A stretch of DNA of 9,435 bases, taken from the NCBI GenBank assembly GCA_023248365.1, contig JAHFER010000048.1, positions 1 through 9,435 on the forward strand, written 5' to 3'. Origin of the DNA: Nitrospirota bacterium (GTDB lineage Bacteria > Nitrospirota > 9FT-COMBO-42-15 > HDB-SIOI813). The notes under the pieces are model-generated. The model had not been told where the DNA came from. It made no database searches and worked only from the letters and a program-made list of their open reading frames with translations. The position numbers and the translations under genes are program-made. Of the stretch, positions 1 to 7,503 are shown piece by piece (position 1 is the first letter of the stretch; every line of letters starts with the position of its first letter).

Positions 1-3000
1 AACTCATTGGTATCTCTTTAACAGCATCTACTTGCATGTCAACAGTATGATAAATCATAGTCTTGGATAAAAATTTTATTAATTTGCTCGATAGCAGGCC
101 CAGGATTAACTCAACATCTAATATTGAATCAATAAAAGAACCTTTTACATCATATATTCCTCTTGAATTTTTTCTAAATGAAGGTGCATAGATACCAGTA
201 ATTGAAAAAGTAATGCCCATTGTACAATATGTTTCAACATTGCGAAATACAGCACAGCAAGTTGTTGTGTAATGGTCTTTAATAGGTTTATTTTCCTTTT
301 TATCAATCATCCTCTGTGCAATGGTATAACTCTTCATTCTCTTTACAGCCCATTCACTCCAATCAATAAAATAATTCGTCGGCACATAATAATTTGGCAT
401 CCAGCCTTCTTCAGCATCCGACTCTCCTCCCTTATCATAAGGTAAAATGTATCGGCCGCCAAAGTATCTGCCTGATTTCGGGTCATTCGATATCCCCTTA
501 TTAATAATGTCTATCCTCAATTTTTCATTGCGTACAATTGTTGAAATGTCATCGTCTGTTAAAAGATACTCTTTAAAATCTTCGATATTGCGGTAAGAAC
601 CTCGCGCCTGAGGATTCTGGAAAAGATATGAGTCATTGTCTCCCGTTGCCAGGCCCTGCCTAACTTCTGCTATCTGACTTAACTTGATGAGCTTTATTTC
701 TCTATTGTTGAAATTAATTTTCCTAAGCTGGATGGCTTTGTTGTTTAGATCAGCGTATTCTGTTGGAGCTGATGTATCATTCATTAAAGCAAACAGCTTC
801 GGAGATGCTACAAAGAAAGGCATATTGGAATTAGTCCTGATTAGATCCTGCCGGTAAAAGTAGATTGCATACTCTGGAGTTGATATATTTTCTTTTTCTT
901 CAAACCCCTCGGTCTTATAGAGGACCTCAAGAAAACGATCATAATTATCATGAATGCTGATATTTGTCATATCAACCATCTGGCAATGATGTGATGCAGC
1001 AATTCTTAGCTGAGCAAACGGTATTCCAGAAGGATAAGTATTTCTTTGGCAAATGATGATTGCTGTATTTACTGTCGCATTAAAGGTGTCCGGATGTACC
1101 CTTATAATTTTATGGACGTAACTGTTCATCATTTGTTTACGAAGCTGTAGATGGCTTTTGATTGTCATAAAGGTGTCAGAGACTATATACGATAATATCC
1201 CTTTGTTTTTCAGCGGAGTGGGCTTAAAACCATTCCCCAGAAACCTTGCAATAAAGGCGCCGTATGGATCTTTTTTCCCAAGCTCCAACTTATCTTTTAA
1301 ATCTTCGGAAATATCCTTGCCGCCATAGGGTGGATTGCCCATTACTATGTCAAAAGCCTGATGGGTTAATTCAGGGAAAAAGAGATCAAGATTGAAAAAC
1401 GGCGCGCAGAGATTTGCATGCTGAAACCATTGCTTAAGTATTGCCTTATTTCTTTCCTCCTCTGATTTAAAATCTTTCATTTTCCTGCCGGTAACCTGTT
1501 GTGCAAATAATGGAAAATAGGTTGATAGTATCGTGCTTATCTCCGTGGCAATGGTATCCTTTTCATCCTTGGTCAGGTTAGGCCTATAGTATTTTTCCTT
1601 TGCATCCCTGAGATGGGCAAAGACTGCCTCATCAAATATATCAATCTCTAAATCTACCAGTGAGTCGGCACAGATGATCTTCGTTTCAATATTGGGAAGT
1701 GGGGTAATATGGTAGTTCTCCTGAGGCAGTTTTAAATCAATCTGCTGTTCGATAAGAAGAGAGATAAAAAAACGGAGCTTAGTTATGAGAACGGCAAGCG
1801 GCTGGTTATCTATACCGTATATGGCATTCTTGATAATACCAAGCTTCCTGGGATAATCTTCCATATGCTGTTCAAGGATCTTTGTAAAATTATCACGCTG
1901 TAATTTATCTTCTATCCTGGAAAGTTGTTTATCAAGCCACAAATGGTTACTGGGGTCCAATAGCTTAAGAAGGGAGACAATTCTATGTAACATTCCCATA
2001 GGAAAAGCGCCTGAGCCGCAGGCCGGATCGAGTACCTTTACGCTGTCAAGCGCGTCTACTACTATTATCTTAAAGGTCTCATCATTCTCATCAATGCGGT
2101 CAAAGTAAATGAGATCATTCAACCTGTTAATATAGTCATCCTTGCTGCACTGTTTGAAATAATTGGTGAGAAAGAGCAGAAGCGTTTCATTAACCATATA
2201 GTCAATGACTTTACGGGGTGTATAGTACGAGCCTGATTCTTTCCTTGCTGTCTTTGCAATATTTTCATCAGGATCAATCTCTGCGAGAAGGTTCTCAAAT
2301 ACCAATCCGAGCAATTCAGGGTCAAGGGCAACCTCTTCTTCAAGTGGAGTGCTCTCATCTACAGTAAAGACATATGAAGCTAAAATCCGGTTTAGTCCTT
2401 CGGTCGTTCTGGCATTTCTGCCGGTGCCTGTCTGTAACAGCTTGCTGTAAAACAATTCATTAGGGATGTATAGAGGGCCGTCTTCAATAGTCTCGTTGTA
2501 ATTGTCTTCTTCAAGTCTGTCAAACAAACCGCCATTTAAGAAGGGACTAGCGTCAAGGAGATTGTAATCAAAATCTTCTGGAAGATACCTTTTTCCAAGG
2601 TATTCAGCCATTCTCTTTGATAAATTCATGGGAGAATTCAGGCAGCTTAGAAAGATATTCTGCAGAATTCCACGATAGTAGCTATTCTCTGTGTCAAATT
2701 CTTCCCTGGTTTTTCTGACCAGTATGAGTGGATCGTCATTATAGTCATAGAGCTCAAGCAATTTTGGATTAATCAGCCCTTTTTCTTTAAGGAACCAGCA
2801 AAATATCATTCTGCATATAAGTCTTACTGTAAAGTTTTTGACGTTGTCCTTGTCATCTTTGTAATATTCAGGCCTGATGGGGAGCTTAATGGTTGATGTT
2901 GCAATGTAATACCATGTTGATATCTTTTTGTAAAAATCTTCGTTCAGTGCCGAAAGATCAAGGGTTTTACCGAAAGCCCTGTAAAGGTCATCCAGCGTAT

Positions 3001-3610
3001 TAATGGTTTGATGTTTTTCTATCAACTTAGGTAGAGAAAACTTTGAAAGAATGTCTATATGAGCATGGTGAGGTTTTTCGATATTGATATCTTTTATGAG
3101 GGAAATCTTTTTTGTTAAAATATCTTTTAAAGGCTCTCTTTTGTTAGGCCTGCGGTCAATAATAGAGATGGTCAGGCACTTCCCATAAAGGAACAGAATG
3201 ATCGCAGGCATAGGAGTAAGCTTGTTGATCTCTCTTGTAATTTTTACAAGATTAGCACGTTTATATGTGTTCTCTTTTAGGGAAAGTGCAAAGAACAGAT
3301 AGGATTCTATAATGGTGTTGTCAACCTGCTTTGCTGTAAAAAGGGAATGAGTTTTCCTGATGTCGTCTTCTGTAAGCTGAAAGATAATGTCTATGGACTG
3401 CCACTCTTTTACTCTGGCTTTGTCCTTATCAAAATTTACAGTTTGGCTGCCGAAGGATTCCCAAAATCCGGCAAAGATGTTTGGTGTTAATAGAAATGTC
3501 CTGTCGCTACTATATCCGAGGACTTTCAGGAGAGTTCCTGCATTAGTCAGCAAGTCACCGCTTGCAAAGGAGTTAATGGCAGATTGAATCTGTACCTTAA
3601 GGTCATTCAT
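1..3610 (-). CDS. Eco57I-class adenine-N6 DNA methyltransferase, 3' end beyond window
   Basis: This gene is open for 1203 codons from the ATG at 3610 to the left edge without a stop; its C-terminus lies outside the window. It should transfer a methyl group from S-adenosylmethionine to adenine N6 in DNA, marking self. Residues about 1-190 form an N-terminal domain with the stretch PMPAIILFLYG (133-143) and IDRRPNKRE (151-159), seen in large stand-alone methylases of this type; I cannot assign it a catalytic role. SGSYYTP (459-465) precedes SAM motif I, DPACGSG (528-534), and the catalytic NPPY is at 759-762. From about residue 985 (RQGLATGDND) a TaqI-like target-recognition region follows. The start overlaps the upstream winged-helix frame by ATGA (3607-3610), with GGAG at 3622-3625, 11 bases away. 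The upstream gene is damaged, so coupled translation may be weakened. PglX of BREX and DrmMI of DISARM are related alternatives. The methylase class is certain; the system is not. Confidence 0.93.
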   Translation of the reverse strand, partial: MNDLKVQIQSAINSFASGDLLTNAGTLLKVLGYSSDRTFLLTPNIFAGFWESFGSQTVNFDKDKARVKEWQSIDIIFQLTEDDIRKTHSLFTAKQVDNTIIESYLFFALSLKENTYKRANLVKITREINKLTPMPAIILFLYGKCLTISIIDRRPNKREPLKDILTKKISLIKDINIEKPHHAHIDILSKFSLPKLIEKHQTINTLDDLYRAFGKTLDLSALNEDFYKKISTWYYIATSTIKLPIRPEYYKDDKDNVKNFTVRLICRMIFCWFLKEKGLINPKLLELYDYNDDPLILVRKTREEFDTENSYYRGILQNIFLSCLNSPMNLSKRMAEYLGKRYLPEDFDYNLLDASPFLNGGLFDRLEEDNYNETIEDGPLYIPNELFYSKLLQTGTGRNARTTEGLNRILASYVFTVDESTPLEEEVALDPELLGLVFENLLAEIDPDENIAKTARKESGSYYTPRKVIDYMVNETLLLFLTNYFKQCSKDDYINRLNDLIYFDRIDENDETFKIIVVDALDSVKVLDPACGSGAFPMGMLHRIVSLLKLLDPSNHLWLDKQLSRIEDKLQRDNFTKILEQHMEDYPRKLGIIKNAIYGIDNQPLAVLITKLRFFISLLIEQQIDLKLPQENYHITPLPNIETKIICADSLVDLEIDIFDEAVFAHLRDAKEKYYRPNLTKDEKDTIATEISTILSTYFPLFAQQVTGRKMKDFKSEEERNKAILKQWFQHANLCAPFFNLDLFFPELTHQAFDIVMGNPPYGGKDISEDLKDKLELGKKDPYGAFIARFLGNGFKPTPLKNKGILSYIVSDTFMTIKSHLQLRKQMMNSYVHKIIRVHPDTFNATVNTAIIICQRNTYPSGIPFAQLRIAASHHCQMVDMTNISIHDNYDRFLEVLYKTEGFEEKENISTPEYAIYFYRQDLIRTNSNMPFFVASPKLFALMNDTSAPTEYADLNNKAIQLRKINFNNREIKLIKLSQIAEVRQGLATGDNDSYLFQNPQARGSYRNIEDFKEYLLTDDDISTIVRNEKLRIDIINKGISNDPKSGRYFGGRYILPYDKGGESDAEEGWMPNYYVPTNYFIDWSEWAVKRMKSYTIAQRMIDKKENKPIKDHYTTTCCAVFRNVETYCTMGITFSITGIYAPSFRKNSRGIYDVKGSFIDSILDVELILGLLSSKLIKFLSKTMIYHTVDMQVDAVKEIPMS

Positions 3611-3816
3611 TTTTTTAAATTCTCCACTATTCTTTTCCCCTCGTCCGTCAGGCGATATTTCTGTTTGCTGCTGGTAGGTTTATCGGGAATGGTCATCTCC
3701 AGCAACCCAGCTTCTATTAGAGGGTTAAGGACTTGGTGCCTGAACTTGGTACGGTCGGTTCGCCCTGCGATGGTCATAAGTTCTGTTATTCCAGCGTCAA
3801 TCAAACACTTACGCAA
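3607..3816 (-). CDS. Detached winged-helix C-terminus of the ATP-binding protein
   Basis: The sequence from 3816 (a possible TTG start four bases past the upstream TGA) reads as the wHTH tail typical of AlbA_2/GHKL proteins: ITELMTIAGRTDRTKFRHQV (10-29), then LLEMTIPDKP (39-48) and QKYRLTDEGKR (53-63). The same frame is open further upstream through RHQVDIL, so 3816 is probably not a natural start. It is only where a ribosome that has just terminated could restart, and no Shine-Dalgarno site is visible. The frame ends in a TGA overlapping the methylase ATG. If expressed alone it would be a 69-residue DNA-binding fragment; more likely it is the severed end of the neighbouring piece. Confidence 0.7.
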   Translation of the reverse strand: MRKCLIDAGITELMTIAGRTDRTKFRHQVLNPLIEAGLLEMTIPDKPTSSKQKYRLTDEGKRIVENLKK

Positions 3817-3820
3817 TATA

Positions 3821-4432
3821 TCAACCTGGTGCCGACTTAGTGCCGACTTGTTCGGTGACTTGTGGGGTGACTTGTTCGGTCTTCTTATAAACAGTCACCA
3901 TAAACCCAGGGACCATTTCTTTAAACTCAGGAGGAGGAAGGCCATAGTCCTTGAATGCATTGAGAATCCTATTTATTCCTGAGCCGTATCTCTCTATCAA
4001 CCCTGCGGCCTTAAAGACTTCTGCCACCTTCTTGTTACGGGCGCTTGGAATATAATTACCTTTTAACAGTTTTTCAATGGTAATGCCTTCAGGGAGTCCA
4101 CCAGGATTAAAAAATTGTATTTTATCGTCAAATACCTTGATTATCGAATCTGCTGTACTTGTATAGTCCCTGTGTATAATTGCATTGATAACTATTTCAC
4201 GGATGGCATCAAGGGGGTAGTCCCACCGTTCTTCCCGCTGGGGTCTGCCGGTAATGATGTATGCCTTATTCATATGTTTTTTAATAAAATCCATGACACC
4301 CTCTACCTCTGAAAAGAGGTCGCCTTTAGCAGTAAGCGTTTCTATGGTTTCTCTGTCAAAGCCGCTCTTGAACTCAACAGTTTCAGACTCTCCGGACGGA
4401 ATGATCTTTCTAACCTTCGCATCTTTTGTCAT
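3821..4432 (-). CDS. N-terminal/ATP-binding piece of the AlbA_2-GHKL protein
   Basis: This 203-residue reading frame begins with a fragment of the AlbA_2 (Schlafen-like) domain: SETVEFK at 16-22 and FDRETIETL at 25-33. It then jumps at about residue 35 to DLFSEVEGV (38-46), which in relatives lies some 200 residues further on. The GHKL-type ATP-binding module is intact: REIVINAIIHRDY (78-90) is the N box, FFNPGGLPEG (107-116) the G1 region, and ARNKKVAEVF to YGSG (131-152) the G2 region. A TEQV/TPQV/TEQV repeat follows at 185-196, and the frame ends early at the TGA at 3823-3821. The start is supported by AGAGGAA at 4441-4447, 8 bases upstream, and by overlap with the helicase stop. Family members usually act as DNA-binding ATPase or regulatory partners. 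Without most of the AlbA_2 domain and the winged helix, this piece probably does not function normally. Confidence 0.8.
   Translation of the reverse strand: MTKDAKVRKIIPSGESETVEFKSGFDRETIETLTAKGDLFSEVEGVMDFIKKHMNKAYIITGRPQREERWDYPLDAIREIVINAIIHRDYTSTADSIIKVFDDKIQFFNPGGLPEGITIEKLLKGNYIPSARNKKVAEVFKAAGLIERYGSGINRILNAFKDYGLPPPEFKEMVPGFMVTVYKKTEQVTPQVTEQVGTKSAPG
3829..3880 (-). repeat. 11-bp tandem duplication beside 12-bp repeats, site of the frameshift
   Basis: On the plus strand GTGCCGACTTA (3829-3839) is followed at once by GTGCCGACTTG (3840-3850), two 11-bp units differing at the last base. Next to them are 12-bp units TTCGGTGACTTG (3851-3862) and TGGGGTGACTTG (3863-3874), then TTCGGT (3875-3880), which encode TEQV/TPQV on the minus strand. 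The 12-bp units keep the reading frame. The 11-bp units change it with each copy gained or lost, which makes this a plausible slippage site. Confidence 0.85.
4325..4340 (-). other. Junction of an internal deletion in the ATP-binding gene
   Basis: The protein passes from FDRETIETLTA (25-35), early AlbA_2 sequence, directly to KGDLFSEVEGV (36-46), which in this family precedes the GHKL module. From family knowledge about 200 residues are expected between them. The frame is kept across the join. The exact break cannot be placed because the bases around codons 34-37 could belong to either side. Confidence 0.65.
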
Positions 4433-7383
4433 GCAGATTCTTCCTCTTTAATAATCAGCCATGTTATCAATTCAAAATCATCAGCGCCTTTAACCTGATG
4501 TGATTGCAGTGGCAATTTGCCGCCCCTGCCGGAGACTAATGCGCCGATTGACCTCTTCTTAAAGGTCTTTGTTATTTCAAGGAGTGCCTTTTCAAGAAGG
4601 TTGTCATATTTTTCCATGTTGTTTCCATTGGATGTTTCAGCGTTGAATATATCGCATAATTTTTCATGAGCGCTGTCTTTACCGGCCGCCAGCATCCTGA
4701 ATATTTCAAGTATCTGTTTGGCATTGGTAAAGTTAAACCGGACGTCTCCATTTTCCCTGATATAGACGAGATAGTATGGCTGTAGAGGATTCACCGTTTC
4801 ATTACCTGACGCATCGCCTGTCTGCCTTAAACAGAATATTACTCCCGGCCATATAACCTGCCGGCTCTCAGCCGGAGGAGGTACAATTGCGTACAATCCG
4901 AGCGGCGCTTCATGCAGTCTCTCCTTGTTGGCCTCGATATAATTTATCAGTTCAATGCGGAAGTCATCGAGTGTAAATTCACTCAGGCTAATCCCGTCTG
5001 TAACATCTTCCAGGTCCAACACCTCGTCTTTCAGCCTGAGGAGCTGTTTGTCGCGGTATTGCAGGTCCTCCTGAATCAGGTCTTTGATATTTTCCTGCGA
5101 TAATAGGTTATCATCAGTTGTGGAAGCAATATCTACCAGCGCCATTCGTGCCTCAACCCGTTCTTTAAGTGTTATGTACTTATCGAGGTCTTTTGTAGGC
5201 CAGAAGTTGTGCATATAAACCTTTTCACTCCGGCTCCCTATCCTGTCTATCCTTCCGAAACGCTGAATGATGCGGACAGGATTCCAGTGGATATCATAGT
5301 TTATAAGATAATCGCAGTCCTGAAGGTTTTGCCCCTCAGAGATACAGTCTGTTGCAATAAGAATATCTATCTCTTCATCCTGTATCATTGACCTTACCTT
5401 ATCACGATTTTTTGCAGCAGGTGAAAAGTTCGTCAGGATATGCGTGAACTCATTTTTACCAAATGTGGTCTTATTTTCAATCGCACCGCCGGTTACCAAT
5501 GCAATATGGACATTGAGGTTATTCAAGGCCCAGTCTTTTAATGCCATATAAAGATAGGATGCTGTGTCAGCATAGGCAGTGAATACCAGAACCTTGCGGT
5601 TCAGCTTTCCATCTTTGGTAATGGCAGGGTTTGAAACCTTTTCCCTGATCAGCCTTTTAAGCTCTGCAAGTTTTGCATCTCTTTCGATTGTTACAGCGCT
5701 TGCGGCGATGAAAAGACTGTGTAATTGTTCCCTGTCTTTTGATAGGTCTGCCAGCCACCTGTCAACATCCAGATGAATGAGAGAATACTTTATCTTTTTA
5801 CCGACCTCCCACGCATCTTCGGTCTCTTCGTCGCTTTCTATGGGATCTGCTGAATGAAGGTCATCTATATCAATTTCTGGGTCAATTTCTGCATCAATTC
5901 CTGTATCTGGGAGCATCTTATTTTTAAACTCATTAATCCTCTTCTCAAGCCCTGAGATTTTATTGATAGTCCTCCCCATAGATATCGCAAATGAATTAAC
6001 AGAGCTTTCAAGCCGTTTGAGGAAGTTCACCTTCATCATGCCTATCAGGTAATTCTCCCTGTCCTCCTGCGAAAAGTTCTTTACCTTTTCCTTATCATAC
6101 TGATTCTTGAATTCGGTTTTAACATATTGATAAGGGCTGAAGAGGGATAGTTTATATTTTTTTATATCGCTGTTCAGTTGGTCATAAGAGATGAATTCAT
6201 TCTGTAGATCAATAGCAGTGTAAAGAGACACAGGTTTTTCTCTCTTTGGAAAATCTCCGATCTGCTTCAGGTTATAGTACTTCTTAATGTGCCTTCTTGA
6301 GCGGGCAATAGTGAGTTCATCAAGCAGTTTGAAAAAACCGGAATCAAAGCTTTCCAACAGCTTATTAATCTCTCTTTTAGATTGTTTTGCCCAGTGGGTA
6401 AATTTATTCTGTGCAGACTTCAATGTTTCAGAGATGCTTGTCAGGTTGAAGGACTCTTTGAATGCATTATCTCTTTCTTCTGTAATAAAGTATATCTGAT
6501 TACGAAGGTCTTTGAGGTTATTGTTTACCGGAGTGGCAGAAAGCATAAGGACTTTAGTCTTTATCCCCTTTTTTATAATCTCATTCATAAGTCTTTCATA
6601 ACGGCTGGTTTTAATGGTATTTCCCTGCTCGTCCTTTTTCCCCTTTGTGTTGTTTCTGAAATTATGAGACTCATCTATGACTATAAGGTTGTAATTCCCC
6701 CAGTTTATCTTTCCGAGATCAATATCCCCTGATTTGCCATTGTCCCTGCTGAGGTCTGTATGACACAGTACCGTATAATTGAACCTGTCTTCCAATAAGA
6801 GATTTAACTCACTGTTATTATGGGCCTGATAAACAGTCCAGTTGTCCCTCAGTTTCTTTGGGCATAGCACAAGCACCCTGTCGTTAAGCAGTTCAAAGTA
6901 TTTGATAATTGCCAGCGCCTCAAAGGTCTTTCCCAATCCCACGCTGTCTGCAATAATACAGCCGTTATGTTTGATGATTTTATTGATTGCACCCTTAACA
7001 CCGTCCCTCTGAAAATCATAGAGTATATTCCATATCTTTGTGTCATATAAATGGGTCTTCTCATCAATAATACCGCCTGGTTCCTGCTCGGAGAGGAACT
7101 TCTCAAAGATATGATAAAGGGTCTTGTAGTAGATAAACTCCGGAGAGTTTTCCTGATAGAGCTGTTCTAAATAAGCAAGCACATCATTCTTTACATCTTC
7201 AACAAGCTGGTCATTGTTCCATATCTCGCAGAACCAGTTCTTCAGGTCACTCCTGTCACGGTCATCAGCAACTTCGAGGTTCAACTCGATGTTAGGGGTA
7301 TTCCCGTAGCCGAGGCCGCTGACAGTGAAATTGGAACTTCCGACCAATGCCTTTTCAATACCATTGGTATCAATATGGTACAT
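4429..7383 (-). CDS. SNF2-type helicase of a PLD-helicase restriction protein, main part
   Basis: This 984-residue frame holds the motor. Upstream sequence in the same frame (to 7785) shows that the ATG at 7383 is internal. Numbering from that ATG: GSSN (16-19) and the later N31/E33 are the second half of a phospholipase-D active site. Walker A is DSVGLGKT (146-153), motif II DESH (237-240) and motif III SATP (282-285). After a long charged insert, the C-terminal RecA lobe has VLVFTAYAD (598-606), ATDCISEGQNLQ (677-688) and the arginine-finger motif QRFGRIDRIGS (707-717). Such proteins translocate on DNA by ATP hydrolysis and cut through the PLD domain. No start codon occurs between the upstream TAG and this ATG, so a restarted product would keep the motor but lack the nuclease His and Lys (HxK, just upstream). 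The gene ends in ATGA overlap with the next gene. Confidence 0.9.
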   Translation of the reverse strand: MYHIDTNGIEKALVGSSNFTVSGLGYGNTPNIELNLEVADDRDRSDLKNWFCEIWNNDQLVEDVKNDVLAYLEQLYQENSPEFIYYKTLYHIFEKFLSEQEPGGIIDEKTHLYDTKIWNILYDFQRDGVKGAINKIIKHNGCIIADSVGLGKTFEALAIIKYFELLNDRVLVLCPKKLRDNWTVYQAHNNSELNLLLEDRFNYTVLCHTDLSRDNGKSGDIDLGKINWGNYNLIVIDESHNFRNNTKGKKDEQGNTIKTSRYERLMNEIIKKGIKTKVLMLSATPVNNNLKDLRNQIYFITEERDNAFKESFNLTSISETLKSAQNKFTHWAKQSKREINKLLESFDSGFFKLLDELTIARSRRHIKKYYNLKQIGDFPKREKPVSLYTAIDLQNEFISYDQLNSDIKKYKLSLFSPYQYVKTEFKNQYDKEKVKNFSQEDRENYLIGMMKVNFLKRLESSVNSFAISMGRTINKISGLEKRINEFKNKMLPDTGIDAEIDPEIDIDDLHSADPIESDEETEDAWEVGKKIKYSLIHLDVDRWLADLSKDREQLHSLFIAASAVTIERDAKLAELKRLIREKVSNPAITKDGKLNRKVLVFTAYADTASYLYMALKDWALNNLNVHIALVTGGAIENKTTFGKNEFTHILTNFSPAAKNRDKVRSMIQDEEIDILIATDCISEGQNLQDCDYLINYDIHWNPVRIIQRFGRIDRIGSRSEKVYMHNFWPTKDLDKYITLKERVEARMALVDIASTTDDNLLSQENIKDLIQEDLQYRDKQLLRLKDEVLDLEDVTDGISLSEFTLDDFRIELINYIEANKERLHEAPLGLYAIVPPPAESRQVIWPGVIFCLRQTGDASGNETVNPLQPYYLVYIRENGDVRFNFTNAKQILEIFRMLAAGKDSAHEKLCDIFNAETSNGNNMEKYDNLLEKALLEITKTFKKRSIGALVSGRGGKLPLQSHQVKGADDFELITWLIIKEEESA
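4441..4447 (-). promoter_or_regulatory. Ribosome-binding site of the ATP-binding gene
   Basis: AGAGGAA on the minus strand lies 8 bases before the ATG at 4432, inside the last codons of the helicase. It supports this start and, with the ATGA overlap, coupled translation of the two genes. Confidence 0.7.
5870..5905 (-). repeat. Three 12-bp repeats coding an acidic linker in the helicase
   Basis: On the plus strand TCAATTTCTGGG, TCAATTTCTGCA and TCAATTCCTGTA run in tandem. They encode the Ile-Asp-rich part of an acidic stretch (DTGIDAEIDPEIDIDD, residues 493-508 of the 984-residue frame) lying between the two RecA lobes. Unit length is a multiple of three, so copy-number change would lengthen the linker without breaking the frame. 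Confidence 0.75.
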
Positions 7384-7500
7384 CTTGCCGTGAAGCAGAT
7401 TCGCCTGCTTTATAGATTTAATGTCAACCTTTTCCTCTATCCAGTCAGCACATTCCTTTGCAAGACGTTTCTGTTGCAGTCTGTTTGATAAGGCAAGCTT

Positions 7501-7503
7501 CTA
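7501..7503 (-). other. In-frame TAG interrupting the PLD-helicase
   Basis: TAG sits between GAT (Asp94) and AAG (Lys96) with open, family-like sequence on both sides. The other gene ends visible here use TAA (7902-7900) or TGA (4431-4429, 3823-3821, 3609-3607). This is thus the only TAG that would end a gene in the window. Confidence 0.85.

Larger units (their letters stand above)
3607..4432 (-). pseudogene. AlbA_2/GHKL ATP-binding regulator with winged helix, deleted and frameshifted
   Basis: This is the original extent of the second operon gene, read as two out-of-phase pieces (3821-4432 and 3607-3819). Its start overlaps the helicase stop by ATGA (4429-4432), and the end of its second piece overlaps the methylase start by ATGA (3607-3610), which argues that both pieces were one gene. 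The span is 826 bases, one more than a multiple of three, so the frame is broken. The break lies in the 11-bp tandem repeat at 3829-3850. Adding one 11-bp unit gives 837 bases and continues cleanly as GTKSALSRHQVDILRKC into the winged helix. Family members run to roughly 450-500 residues, whereas this would encode about 278. The shortfall is an internal loss near residue 35. The damage could be decay, phase variation (for the frameshift only) or sequencing error. Confidence 0.8.

Noticed and set aside
2119..2358. 79-codon minus-strand ORF inside the methylase
   Set aside because: It is an out-of-frame shadow of the methylase where the true frame shows SGSYYTP.
3584..3982. 132-codon plus-strand ORF opposite the ATP-binding gene
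   Set aside because: It is the antisense shadow of a minus-strand region with clear GHKL and winged-helix motifs; its product has low complexity and no recognisable domain.
4305..4320. Perfect 6-bp inverted repeat with a GAAA loop, 11 bases from the deletion junction
   Set aside because: It lies within codons for the conserved DLFSEVEG, so it is explained by coding. A role in the deletion would be guesswork.
4861..4875. Perfect 6-bp inverted repeat CCGGCT-CTC-AGCCGG in the helicase
   Set aside because: It sits mid-gene with no following T run in either direction and is likely coincidental.
6382..6732. Plus-strand ORF opposite the helicase
   Set aside because: It is antisense to conserved helicase motifs (SATP, DESH region), with no start signal or domain of its own.
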